Source: Planctomycetota bacterium (lineage in GTDB: Bacteria > Planctomycetota > UBA1135 > GCA-002686595). Taken from it: DNA of 40,790 nucleotides. Both the position numbers and the translations under genes were made by a program. The stretch spans positions 1 to 40,790 of the forward strand of contig CANKOY010000033.1 in the NCBI GenBank assembly GCA_947484275.1. Reading direction: 5' to 3'. Positions within the stretch are counted from its first letter, which is position 1. Every line of letters begins with the position of its first letter. A model generated the notes under the pieces. It made no database searches. It was given only the letters and a program-made list of their open reading frames with translations, and was not told the origin of the DNA. Below, piece by piece: positions 27,467 to 36,018 of the stretch.

Positions 27467-29113
27467 ATGGAGTTCCTCGAGGCGCTGATCGAGCGAGTGG
27501 ATGGCCTGCCGCCAGCCTTGGCGCTGCTGGCGATCGCACTGGCGACTTTCGTCAGCGAGGACCTGACTGCCATAGCGGCGGCACTGATCGCAGCTGGTGG
27601 ATCCCTGCACCCGGTGGCGACCCTTGGCGCGGCCGGGTTGGGCATTTGGATCGGTGACCTGGGACTCTACGGACTTGGCGCTTTGGCGGGCCGGCCGCTG
27701 GTGCGTCGCGCGCCGATCGCGTGGTTCATCGATGCCAAGCGTTTGGACCGCGCCCGCGACTGGTTCGAGCACCGGGGCACGGGCGTGCTGTGGTTGGCGC
27801 GCTTCGTGCCCGGCACGCGGCTGGTGACCTACGTCGCTGCTGGGACCTTGCACGCGCCCTTCGCGCGCTTTGCATGGATCACGTTCCTGGCTTGCCTCCT
27901 GTGGACGCCCTTGCTTGGAGCGGCGGCTTACTTCCTCGGCTTGCGCGCCATCGAACTGGCCGAGAGCTACCGTCAGTTTGCTTTGCCGATCCTCGGCGGC
28001 GCGGTGCTGGCGCTGATTTTCGCCGCGAAGCTGATCGTGCCCTTGTTTACTTGGCGCGGACGGCGATCGCTTGTGGGGCGCTGGCTGCGACTGACGCGCT
28101 GGGAGTTCTGGCCGCCCTGGGCGTTCTACCCGCCGATTGTGGCCTACGTCCTGTTCCTGGGGCTCAAGCACCGCAGCCTGACGCTGTTCACCGCAGTCAA
28201 TCCTGCGATGCCCGCGGGCGGGTTCATTGGCGAATCCAAGGCAGCGATCCTCGCCGGGCTTGGTGAGCATCCTGGCCGCGTTGCTCGGGCGCGGTTGTTG
28301 CCGGGCGCATCCAGCGTGGCCGAGCGCTTGGAACTCGTGCGCTCGCTGCAGCACGAACTCGGCTGCGAGTATCCGATTGTCCTAAAACCCGACGCAGGTC
28401 AGCGCGGTTCCGGCGTCAAGGTCGCGCGCAATGCCCTCGACGTCGAGCAGTGGCTCGACGCCATTTCCGTGGATGGGCTTGTGCAGGAATGCGCCGTGGG
28501 CGTGGAATTCGGTGTTTTCTACGTCCGCTATCCGGGCGACCAGCGCGGTCGCGTGTTCTCGATCACTCACAAGGTCTTCCCTGAGGTTGTCGGCGACGGG
28601 CTGCACACCCTCGAAGACCTGATCTACGCCGACCCGCGCGCGGTGGCGATGGCCGAGGTCTACTTGAGCCGCAACCGCGAGCGCCTGTGGAGTGTTCCGG
28701 CCGTTGGCGAACGCGTCGCCATCGCCGACATCGGGAATCACTGCCAAGGTGCGATCTTTCTCGATGGCATGGGATTCCTCACGCCGCAGATCGAGAGCGC
28801 GATCGACTCCCTGAGCCGCGGCTACCGAGGCTTCGACTTCGGCCGGTACGATGTTCGCGCGCGTTCCGTCGCGGATTTTCAGGCTGGCGAATTCATGGTG
28901 ATCGAACTCAATGGCGCCACCAGCGAGGCGACGCACATCTACGATCCGCGAATTTCGATTTTCGAAGCCTGGGCGGTGCTGCGCGAGCAATGGCGCATCC
29001 TGTTCGAGATCGCGCGCCGCAATCGCGCCGCGGGCGCGCCGCTCACGGGCGTGGGGGAGTTGTGCCGCGAAATCCTGCGCTACCGCCGCATGTCGCGGGG
29101 GCATCCGGGGTGA
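27467..29113 (+). CDS. DedA-family membrane domain fused to an ATP-grasp ligase
   Basis: 548 residues. Residues about 1-190 are a DedA/VTT-type membrane domain: SEDLTAIAAAL (30-40), GLGIWIGDLGLYGLG (58-72) and RFVPGTRLVTYVAAG (112-126), the conserved F/R-x3-P-x2-R segment. Residues about 190-245 hold a linker and one more span (PPIVAYVLFLGL). From about 250 on there is a soluble ATP-grasp fold: PIVLKPDAGQRGSGV (303-317, ATP-binding lysine and Gly loop), EFGVFYVRYPG, and near residue 480 the metal-binding FMVIELNGATSEATHIYDP. ATP-grasp enzymes join a carboxylate to an amine or thiol through an acyl phosphate. The operon neighbours (OlsB/OlsA-like, NRDE) suggest a lipid-linked substrate; the DedA part may position or translocate it. 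Whether one ligase substrate is an amino-acid lipid is inference. Confidence 0.85.
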   Translation: MEFLEALIERVDGLPPALALLAIALATFVSEDLTAIAAALIAAGGSLHPVATLGAAGLGIWIGDLGLYGLGALAGRPLVRRAPIAWFIDAKRLDRARDWFEHRGTGVLWLARFVPGTRLVTYVAAGTLHAPFARFAWITFLACLLWTPLLGAAAYFLGLRAIELAESYRQFALPILGGAVLALIFAAKLIVPLFTWRGRRSLVGRWLRLTRWEFWPPWAFYPPIVAYVLFLGLKHRSLTLFTAVNPAMPAGGFIGESKAAILAGLGEHPGRVARARLLPGASSVAERLELVRSLQHELGCEYPIVLKPDAGQRGSGVKVARNALDVEQWLDAISVDGLVQECAVGVEFGVFYVRYPGDQRGRVFSITHKVFPEVVGDGLHTLEDLIYADPRAVAMAEVYLSRNRERLWSVPAVGERVAIADIGNHCQGAIFLDGMGFLTPQIESAIDSLSRGYRGFDFGRYDVRARSVADFQAGEFMVIELNGATSEATHIYDPRISIFEAWAVLREQWRILFEIARRNRAAGAPLTGVGELCREILRYRRMSRGHPG

Positions 29114-29242
29114 TCAGCAGCTGGGACCCGCGAGGCCCTCTGAAGAATGATCCTGCGTTGCCTGCGCAGGCGTGCCCTTTTCCCGCGGCGGCAGCATTCC
29201 GGCGGGCCGAAATCCCCCAACCTTCGCTACCCTAGGTCACCT

Positions 29243-29914
29243 ATGAAACGTGCAACTGCGTTCCTCGTTCCGATGCTCCTCGCCTCCCTCGGTCTGTCCG
29301 CCTGCACCGGCGTAGCTGGCTTTGGCGTAGCTGGCTCCGGCGTCAGCGCCACCCAGACCCGCGACCTTGGCGAGTTCCACGCCCTGCGCATCGTGGGTTC
29401 GAGCGACGTACGCGTCCAGGTGGGCGAAGCACAGTCCGTGGCCGTCACCGCGGACGACAACCTGATCGGCGATCTCACCACCGACGTGGAAAACGGCGTC
29501 CTGGTCGTCTCCACGCGCTCCAACACCAATTTGAGTTTCCGCGTCAGTCCCACCGTGAACATCAGCGTTCCGAATTTGGACGCCGTGTTTATCGAAGGTT
29601 CTGGCAGTGCGCAGGTCGAGGCCTTGAAGGCCGACAGCTTTCGCGGCGAAATCCTTGGCTCGGGCAACTTGAAAGTCAGCGGGCGCGCAGCGCAACTGAC
29701 GCTGCGAATTCTTGGTTCTGGAGACGCCGACTTGTCGACATTGGAATGCGAAAACGCCGAAGCTGCGATCACCGGAAGTGGTGATGCGCGCCTGGCGTGC
29801 AGCCAATCTCTCGACGTCAAGATCACAGGCTCAGGGGATGTGACCTACGCGGGCTCGCCTAAGACCACCAAGAAGGTGATCACCGGCTCGGGCAGCGTGA
29901 GTCCGGCCCGTTGA
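29243..29914 (+). CDS. GIN-domain (DUF2807) lipoprotein
   Basis: 223 residues. Lipoprotein signal with lipobox LSAC and lipidated Cys21. The mature part is a right-handed beta-helix-like domain with repeated GSGD/GSGS/GSGN turns (IEGSGSAQV, ILGSGNLKV, ILGSGDADL, ITGSGDARL, ITGSGDVTY), the signature of DUF2807 'head GIN' domains. ATG 29243 is chosen as the start of the signal peptide; the frame is open to 29147 without signal-like sequence. Probably an outer-membrane or periplasmic binding/structural protein; ligand unknown. Confidence 0.9.
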   Translation: MKRATAFLVPMLLASLGLSACTGVAGFGVAGSGVSATQTRDLGEFHALRIVGSSDVRVQVGEAQSVAVTADDNLIGDLTTDVENGVLVVSTRSNTNLSFRVSPTVNISVPNLDAVFIEGSGSAQVEALKADSFRGEILGSGNLKVSGRAAQLTLRILGSGDADLSTLECENAEAAITGSGDARLACSQSLDVKITGSGDVTYAGSPKTTKKVITGSGSVSPAR

Positions 29915-29927
29915 AGCGCCGCGCGAC

Positions 29928-31334
29928 GTGACCAAGACCAAGCGCTTCAGCGTCGTTCGCGATCCGGTGCACGGCGACGTGTACCTGACCCAAGAAGAGA
30001 TCCGCGTCCTCGACACGCGCGAGATGCAGCGCCTGCGCGGGATCAAGCAACTGGGCAGCGCGTATCTGGTGTTTCCAGGCGCGATGCACACGCGCTTCGA
30101 TCACTCGATCGGCACGTTGCATCTGGCACAGCGCATGATTGAGGCGATCAACCGCTCCTTCGAGCAGAGCCCGCGTGAGTGCCTGGGCGTTAGCCAAGAG
30201 GAAGCGCGCGTGATCCGTATGGCGGCCCTGATCCACGATGTGACCCACATTCCCTTCGGGCACAACGTCGAAGATCAGGCCGGCCTGCTGCACCGCCACG
30301 ATTCGGACTATCGCTTCGAGCGCATGCTCTCGGTCGGCACCGAAATCGGTCGCGTACTGCGTGAGCAGGGCTTGCATCGCGATGTCTCGGGGATCCTGAC
30401 CGGCTCGACGCGTTCATCGGGAACACCGGGCGTACCGGGAGCGCAGCGAACGCCGCCTTACTGGAGCCAGATCAACTCCGACACGATCTGCTCGGACATC
30501 CTTGATTACCTGCAGCGCGACGCCTACTTCACGGGCCTGCGCCTGGTGATCGATCCGCGCGTGCTGTCCTACTTCCGCGTCGATCGCGAATCGGGCAACC
30601 TGTACGTCGATCTCGCCAAGCACGGCCTGTTGCGCGAGGACATACTGTCCGAGCTCGTCCGCCTGCTCGAGGCGCGCTATCACTTCTCGGAACGCGTCTA
30701 CTACCACCACGCGAAGATCGCCGCGGGTGCGCTGATCGCGCGGGCCGTGGCTCTGCTGCTCGCGGCCGGAGCGGTTCGCGAAGAGGACTTTTACGACACG
30801 ACGGATGCGTCACTCCTAGCGTTGTTGTGCGCGCGCGCGGAACGACTGGGAGGCGCCTCCGGGAAGCAAGCCGTCGCGCTCGTCGAACGCTTCGAGCAAC
30901 GCCGCCTGCCCAAACGCGTCTGCGTTTTCCCGCGCCAGCAAAACCACGAGGCGCAGGAAGTCCTGGTGGAGCGCTACTTCGCCAAGGACAAACAGAAGGA
31001 GCGCGCGGCGGTCGAGGGTCGCATCGAGGATCTGGTGCATTTCGCCTCGGGCAAGCGCGTCGAAATCCTGGTGACCTGTCCCGAGCGGCGCATGCAGCTG
31101 AAGGAAGCCCAAACCCACGTGCGCTGGCCCGGCGTCGAGGGTATTCGGCCCCTTTCGGAATTCGCCGATCGCGTGCCGCGTCTGGCAGACCTTGAAAAGA
31201 GCTACCGCGATCTGTGGAAGTTCTACGTGTTCGCCGATGCGGACGACCCGCGGCTTCTGTCGCGAATCGCCGAGATCGCCGAAGGGGAATTCAAAGGCGC
31301 GACGAATCTCTACCGACCTGTGGTTCCCGGCTAA
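29928..31334 (+). CDS. HD-domain phosphohydrolase (dNTPase / SAMHD1-like)
   Basis: 468 residues. The HD metal site is visible: H54 and H59 in GAMHTRFDHSIGTLHLA, H103-D104 in LIHDVTH, and H112 in PFGHNVED. The N-terminal RDPVHGDVYLTQEE and QRLRGIKQLGSAYLVFPGA are typical of the SAMHD1/YwfO branch, whose members hydrolyse dNTPs or other nucleotides. A C-terminal half of about 200 residues (GRIEDLVHFASGKRVEILVTCPERRMQLKEAQ) is family-specific. GTG start at 29928. Its TAA stop (31332-31334) is at the same time the target site of the MITE that follows. Confidence 0.9.
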   Translation: MTKTKRFSVVRDPVHGDVYLTQEEIRVLDTREMQRLRGIKQLGSAYLVFPGAMHTRFDHSIGTLHLAQRMIEAINRSFEQSPRECLGVSQEEARVIRMAALIHDVTHIPFGHNVEDQAGLLHRHDSDYRFERMLSVGTEIGRVLREQGLHRDVSGILTGSTRSSGTPGVPGAQRTPPYWSQINSDTICSDILDYLQRDAYFTGLRLVIDPRVLSYFRVDRESGNLYVDLAKHGLLREDILSELVRLLEARYHFSERVYYHHAKIAAGALIARAVALLLAAGAVREEDFYDTTDASLLALLCARAERLGGASGKQAVALVERFEQRRLPKRVCVFPRQQNHEAQEVLVERYFAKDKQKERAAVEGRIEDLVHFASGKRVEILVTCPERRMQLKEAQTHVRWPGVEGIRPLSEFADRVPRLADLEKSYRDLWKFYVFADADDPRLLSRIAEIAEGEFKGATNLYRPVVPG

Positions 31335-31496
31335 GAGCACGTCCTGATACCTGGCTGGCCGCTTGGGCGATTCCAGGCCGCCAGCCGCGAGGCGCAGGGA
31401 CGACGCGTATTCGCCTGCAATACTCGGAGGAGCTGCAACGTCGCGATGGCGAGCCTGGAATTGGCCTAGCGGCCAGCCAGGTATTAGGACGTGCTC
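31335..31496. mobile_element. Palindromic MITE, IS5-like ends, flanked by TAA repeats
   Basis: 162-bp near-palindrome. Outer arms of about 29 bp begin GAGCACGTCCTGATACC and end with the complement, with one G/A difference; the similarity continues inward through TTCCAGGC to the centre near 31415. It is flanked on both sides by TAA (31332-31334 and 31497-31499), a 3-bp target duplication. Terminal GAG and a TNA-type target agree with what is known of some IS5-family subgroups. It has no coding capacity. The left TAA is the stop codon of the HD gene, so the gene stays intact. Confidence 0.7.
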
Positions 31497-31563
31497 TAAA
31501 CGACAGGGGCGCTAGACTGGTCGAGCGGCGCAGGCTTTGCCGCTTCAAGCAGGAGAATCAACC

Positions 31564-32634
31564 GTGAGTCAGAACTTCGCTGCGTTGGTTGCGTTGGTTG
31601 CTGGAGCCCAGACTCCCGAAGTTCGGGCTCCCGAACTTCAATCGACGCCTTCTGCGTCCTCGCTCGCCGCGCCTCTGCGCCTGGAATGCGACACCGGCCC
31701 GATCGATTCGGGTGCCTATCGCGCCCACTCCGGGCCGCTGTACGCGGATCTCGACGGCGACGGGAAGAGAGAGCTGCTCGTGGGCAACTTCAAGGGCTAC
31801 TTCCAGCGCTACGACAACATTGGCGAAGCTGGCGCGCCAAAGCTCGTGAGCAAAGGGCTGCTGCAGGCCGGCGGACAGGACGCCTTCCTACACAACTGGT
31901 GATGCATCGGATTGAGTCCGCAGTTGGCGGACTTCGACGGCGATGGTCGCGACGACTTGTACACGGGCTGTTTCGACGGCGGTATGTACGTGCTCGCGGG
32001 CCAGGGAGCGGGCAAGTTCGCGCCGCCGACGGCCATGGTCGACAAGTCCGGTTCTCCCCTGCGCCTGGGGCAATTCTGGCACCACGAAGAGAGCCACTGG
32101 AGCGCTGCGGCGGGAGCGAAATTCCCGGCGGAGATCGGCATAGCGGGAGCGGCGGTGGATTGGGACGCGGACGGCGACCTCGATCTGATCCTCGGCAGCT
32201 ACGCCGGCAATTTCTACCTGCGTTCGAATCTAGGCAGCGCTAAGTCGCCGGCCTTTGCAACGGATTCGACGCCGATCGAAGTGGCTGGCGTGCTCTTGAG
32301 CGCCGGGGGACCTCATGCGATGCCGACCGTCGCGGACTGGGACGGCGATGGACGATTCGATCTTCTCAGCGGTTGCGACGACGGCGCCGTGCGCCTGTGG
32401 CTCAATCTAGGCGCACCGGGCACGCCGAAGTTCGGCGCGCCCACGGTGCTCGTGGAGCCCTCGAACAAAGCAAGCGACGCACCGGGCCTGCGCTCACAGG
32501 TCGCCGTCTGCGACTTCGACGCCGACGGTCGTCCAGATCTCTTGGTTGGCGACTACCGCGTACAGAAAGACGCCGCGGGCAAGAATGTCAGCCACGGCTA
32601 CGTCTGGTGGTACCGACGCCTGACGGCGCCCTGA
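31564..32634 (+). CDS. Secreted FG-GAP/VCBS propeller protein with in-frame TGA (possible selenocysteine)
   Basis: 356 codons if the TGA at 31900-31902 is read through; without readthrough only 112 residues are made. GTG start at 31564 with AGGAG at 31551-31555 spaced eight bases. N-terminal signal-like MSQNFAALVALVAGAQT. Five Ca-binding FG-GAP motifs, one before the TGA (ADLDGDGKRELLVG) and four after it (ADFDGDGRDDLYTG, VDWDADGDLDLILG, ADWDGDGRFDLLSG, CDFDADGRPDLLVG), so protein-like sequence continues in the same frame across it. The codon before is Trp and the codon after is TGC, giving N-W-Sec-C-I-G with Sec at 113 and Cys at 114. A hairpin with a G in its loop follows at SECIS-like distance. 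Alternative: a recent nonsense mutation. A secreted redox propeller is the inferred role. Confidence 0.7.
31914..31934 (+). promoter_or_regulatory. Candidate bacterial SECIS hairpin
   Basis: Perfect 7-bp stem AGTCCGC (31915-31921) with GCGGACT (31927-31933), extended by a G-T pair, around the 5-base loop AGTTG. There are 19 bases between the TGA (ends 31902) and the loop. From memory, bacterial SECIS predictions ask for a loop of a few bases with a G in its first two positions at roughly 16-37 bases from UGA; this fits on each count. Confidence 0.5.
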
Positions 32635-32637
32635 AAT

Positions 32638-33825
32638 TCAGCGCTTGGCGCTGGCAGGCGACTTCGCGTTCTGCGCCAGGAACTTCCGCAGGCGCTGGGT
32701 CGCGATCTTGATCTTGTCCAGCGAAAGCGCGTAGGACAGCCGCACGTGGGTGTCGACGCCGAAAGCGCTGCCTGGCACGAGGGCGAGGCCTTGCTGCTCC
32801 AGCAGGTCCTCGCAAAAGCCCCCTGAGCCGCGTTCGTCGAGCCACGGGCTGACATCAGGAAACGCGTAGAACGCGCCGCGCGGCCAGGGTGTGCGCAGGC
32901 CCATGTCCCCGAGCTCCGCCAAAAGAAACTTACGCCGCTGGCCGAATTCCTCGACCATTTTCGCGATCTCCACAGGCTCTGACCTCAGGCCGGCCTCGTA
33001 CGCATCTTGGGACACGGCATTGGGACAGCCGGTCAGGTGGCTGTGCAGTCGCTCGACGCCGGACGCGATGTCCCTGGGCGCGGCTACGAAGCCGATGCGG
33101 TACCCGGTCATCGCGTAGGACTTGCTGGCGCCGTCGACGATCACAGTGCGCGCGCGGAGCGCAGGACTGATGCTGACCGGACTGGTGTCCTTCTCGCCCT
33201 CGTAGATCAGGCGCCGATAAATCTCGTCGGAGAGGATCCACAGATCGTGGCGCTCGGCGATGCGGCCGAGTTCCTCGATCTCCGCCCGCGTCCAAACGTA
33301 GCCCGTGGGATTGTTCGGACTGTTGAGTAGCACGCCGCGCGTGCGCGGAGTGATGCACTTCTCGATCGCCGCGAAGTTCGGACCGCAGTCGGCCCGCGGA
33401 GGAGCGCCCACGGGAACCGCGCCAGCGATGCGCGCGATTTCCACGTAGGAGACCCAGGCTGGCAGGAGCATCAGGACTTCGTCGCCGGGCTCGCACAGCG
33501 AGAGCATGGCGCCCGAGAGGGCGTGCTTGCAGCTGTGGGCCACCGTGATCTCATCCGCCGAGAACGACACGCCACGGGTTTTCGAAACGTGCTCCGCGAT
33601 CGCTTTGCGCAGGGAAGCCGTCCCCGCCGCGGGCGTATAGCGCACCTTGCCGCCCCGGACCGCCTTGCAGGCTGCCTCCTGGACCACGGCCGGGGCGTCG
33701 AAATCCGGCTCGCCCACGGACATGTTGACGATGTCCCGCCCTTCAGCGGCCAGCGCCTTGGCCCGGGCGTCGAGGGCCAGGGTCAGGGAAAGCGAGATGT
33801 CGGCAACACGGCTGGAGGGGTGCAT
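32638..33825 (-). CDS. Pyridoxal-phosphate aminotransferase, aspartate-aminotransferase class I
   Basis: 395 residues, fold type I. PLP Lys235 in DGASKSYAMTGYRIGF, N172 in NSPNNPTGYVW, D200 and Y203 in ILSDEIYRRL, and a C-terminal Arg in VRLSYALS for the substrate carboxylate. N-terminal SVGEPDFDAP is typical of the aspartate/prephenate AT (AspB/PatA) branch. ATG 33825 gives the usual start (RVADISLSLTLALDARAKAL); the frame is open to 33978 but that segment is not conserved. Convergent with the FG-GAP gene, 3 bp between stops, so the two mRNAs overlap. Substrate is probably aspartate or glutamate with 2-oxoglutarate; exact use not determinable. Confidence 0.93.
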   Translation of the reverse strand: MHPSSRVADISLSLTLALDARAKALAAEGRDIVNMSVGEPDFDAPAVVQEAACKAVRGGKVRYTPAAGTASLRKAIAEHVSKTRGVSFSADEITVAHSCKHALSGAMLSLCEPGDEVLMLLPAWVSYVEIARIAGAVPVGAPPRADCGPNFAAIEKCITPRTRGVLLNSPNNPTGYVWTRAEIEELGRIAERHDLWILSDEIYRRLIYEGEKDTSPVSISPALRARTVIVDGASKSYAMTGYRIGFVAAPRDIASGVERLHSHLTGCPNAVSQDAYEAGLRSEPVEIAKMVEEFGQRRKFLLAELGDMGLRTPWPRGAFYAFPDVSPWLDERGSGGFCEDLLEQQGLALVPGSAFGVDTHVRLSYALSLDKIKIATQRLRKFLAQNAKSPASAKR

Positions 33826-33846
33826 GCGAAGACAGGTAGAGTCGAG

Positions 33847-33875
33847 CTTCGGGCCCAGGGGGTCAAGGCCCGAAG
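33847..33875. repeat. Inverted repeat between divergent genes
   Basis: Perfect 9-bp arms CTTCGGGCC (33847-33855) and GGCCCGAAG (33867-33875) with an 11-base spacer, in the 151-bp region between the divergent aminotransferase and the anchored protein gene. A T7 run lies 13 bp further. Could be a regulator-binding site or a leader hairpin. Confidence 0.4.
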
Positions 33876-33976
33876 TTCTCGGAGGACCTTTTTTTGCGCT
33901 CTTTGCGCCAATTGTGATCGCGCCGGAATGAAGCCACGGTTGCGTCGTCCGCTGAGGGCTGGCAACGTGCCACCCC

Positions 33977-36016
33977 ATGAGTCTGAAGAGCCGCCTGTTC
34001 CGGATCCTGATGGTGGTTGCGCTGGTGGTCCTGTTCGCAGGCTACTTTGCGTTCTCGACCTTCGTTTTCAGTCCGACCGAATCCGATTTCGACGCCGACC
34101 TGTCGACACTGGTTCCGCGCCAGGTGGACTTCTACGTCGCCAAGGCCGACCTGCGGGACGACATCAAGCCCTTCCCCAAGCTCGCGGATTGGAAGCGCAT
34201 CGAGGGTACGCAGGCCTGGGCCGCCTACTCGAAATTTGAGCTGCCGGAGCTGGATCGTCAGTACGGGGTGACGCAACAGATGCAGCGCATCACCGACGAA
34301 TTGGCGGCGCTGCCCTGGCCGGTGAAGGGCATCGACCCTCTGGATGTGTTCGGCGGCAGGAACCTGACTGTAGCGGGGAACTTCAAGCCAGGCGAATTGC
34401 GCGACGCCGATTGGGTCGTTCTCGGACGCGCTTCGTGGAAGGGCAAGCTCGCGGCGAGTCTGCTGCGCTATCCCGGTTTGCTGAAGCTCAACCAGCAGGG
34501 CATCGGCGCCGAGGTGGGGGAGCAGCATGTGTCGCTGACCCTGCCCGGATATCCGCGACCGATCCACGTGACGCGCCTGCGCGATGTGGTCGCGTTCGGA
34601 ACTTCCCTGGATTTGATCAACAAGATCCACGCGCTCGACGCAGTGCGCGGGCAGGATTCCTTCGGACTGGGGGCGACCTATGCGGACAACATTCAGCGGG
34701 CGCCGCGTTCACCTGCCCGCGACGACTTCGAGTTGTACGTGGACTGGCGCCAGCTGGCGGAAAATCTGAAAGTCTCTGGGCGCTTCCCCGATCCCGACAG
34801 CCAGGATTTCCTGCCCTCGTTCGCAGGCAAACTGTTCCAGCTGGGCTCGGTCAAGTCCTTCGCCGGAGTCGTGGGTTTCCGCGGCGGCATGCAGGCGGAC
34901 TTGCGCGCTGAATTGTCGAGCGAGTTGATCACATCGACGCAAAAGCGCTTGTACGCTGGCCGCGGCTTCGAGCGCGCCGAGGTGGCCCAGAAGTACGCGA
35001 ACATCGCCCAGGATGACGCGAGTTTCTTCGGCCTGATTCAATCCGGCCTTGGGGACTTGCTGCGCGAGATGTTCGCGTCCTCGGAGCCCGCGTTGCGCAC
35101 CAACCTCGAGGATCTCCTGCGCTCCACAGGCGAGTTTCCCGACGCCTTGTCGTTCATCTCGGAGATGGACGGCCTGTTCAAGAACCGCATGGCGCTCGTG
35201 GTGCGTCCCAACGACTACAAGTACGAAACTACGCGCGACCCGCCGAACGATGGCCGACCCATCGCGGCCTGGGGCATGGCGTTTTGGATGGAGGATTCGG
35301 CCAAGGGCCGTGTACGAATCGGCCAATTGCACAACTTGGTCAACCGCAACCAGGGCCGGTTCGGCATCGAAGGCATGAAGCCAGGCGAATCGGGCGTGTT
35401 CACGAACGTGGTCGGCGGAGGGTTTGAGGTCTGGGAGTTCTGGAACCGCTTCGTGCCCGGCACCGGCCACGTGGCGACGGTGATCGTCGGCGATATGTAT
35501 TGGGTCTCGAACTCGTTCAAGATGCTCGACGACATGATCAAGACCTACCACGCGGGCGCTCCGGACAATCCGCGGCTGACGGACGTTCCTGAGTTCAACG
35601 TGCTGCTCAGTTCCAGCCTGAGCTCGGGCAATTTCATCTCCTGGATCAACCCGCGCACGCTGGCGACCATCCGCCGCCAATTCGCCAAACGCGACGCCGA
35701 GGACAAGGTCCTGAGCAACATCGATTGGAAAGTAGAGCGCGCGCGCGTCGAGGATCGCTTCATCAAAGAGCACTTCCCCGGTCGGCGCCGCGGCGAACTC
35801 GACGAAGAGACCCAGAAGAACCTGGACCTGTTCGTCGATCCCGAACTGCAGGCCATCGAGCAACGCCTGAGGTCAGAGCAAGTCCCCGCCGCCATGGCAG
35901 AGATCGAGCGCACCATCTTGTATTCCGAGACATTGAAGTGCGTCTTGTCGGTCCTCTCTTTGAGCCCGAAGACAATTACGCTCAGCCTGCGGGCACTGGC
36001 GCCGCTTGATCGGTAA
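33977..36016 (+). CDS. Membrane-anchored protein of unknown function
   Basis: 679 residues. One N-terminal membrane anchor (about 6-30, LFRILMVVALVVLFAGYFAFSTFVF) and a large exported part. I recognise no enzyme motif. The fold may be related to DUF3352-type proteins: alternating strands and helices with segments such as VDFYVAKADLRDDIKPFPKL, VAFGTSLDLINKIHAL (a pattern seen where a 'which items are selected' loop exists), FELYVDWRQLAENL and KNRMALVVRPNDYKYE. ATG 33977 directly precedes the anchor. The neighbouring aminotransferase is divergent and gives no functional hint. Probably an envelope structural or assembly factor. Confidence 0.75.
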   Translation: MSLKSRLFRILMVVALVVLFAGYFAFSTFVFSPTESDFDADLSTLVPRQVDFYVAKADLRDDIKPFPKLADWKRIEGTQAWAAYSKFELPELDRQYGVTQQMQRITDELAALPWPVKGIDPLDVFGGRNLTVAGNFKPGELRDADWVVLGRASWKGKLAASLLRYPGLLKLNQQGIGAEVGEQHVSLTLPGYPRPIHVTRLRDVVAFGTSLDLINKIHALDAVRGQDSFGLGATYADNIQRAPRSPARDDFELYVDWRQLAENLKVSGRFPDPDSQDFLPSFAGKLFQLGSVKSFAGVVGFRGGMQADLRAELSSELITSTQKRLYAGRGFERAEVAQKYANIAQDDASFFGLIQSGLGDLLREMFASSEPALRTNLEDLLRSTGEFPDALSFISEMDGLFKNRMALVVRPNDYKYETTRDPPNDGRPIAAWGMAFWMEDSAKGRVRIGQLHNLVNRNQGRFGIEGMKPGESGVFTNVVGGGFEVWEFWNRFVPGTGHVATVIVGDMYWVSNSFKMLDDMIKTYHAGAPDNPRLTDVPEFNVLLSSSLSSGNFISWINPRTLATIRRQFAKRDAEDKVLSNIDWKVERARVEDRFIKEHFPGRRRGELDEETQKNLDLFVDPELQAIEQRLRSEQVPAAMAEIERTILYSETLKCVLSVLSLSPKTITLSLRALAPLDR

Positions 36017-36018
36017 TC

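Noticed and set aside
31564..32634. Frameshift or two separate genes for the FG-GAP protein
   Set aside because: Both halves are in the same frame with only a TGA between, the second half lacks a start with ribosome-binding site or signal peptide, and FG-GAP repeats run on both sides.
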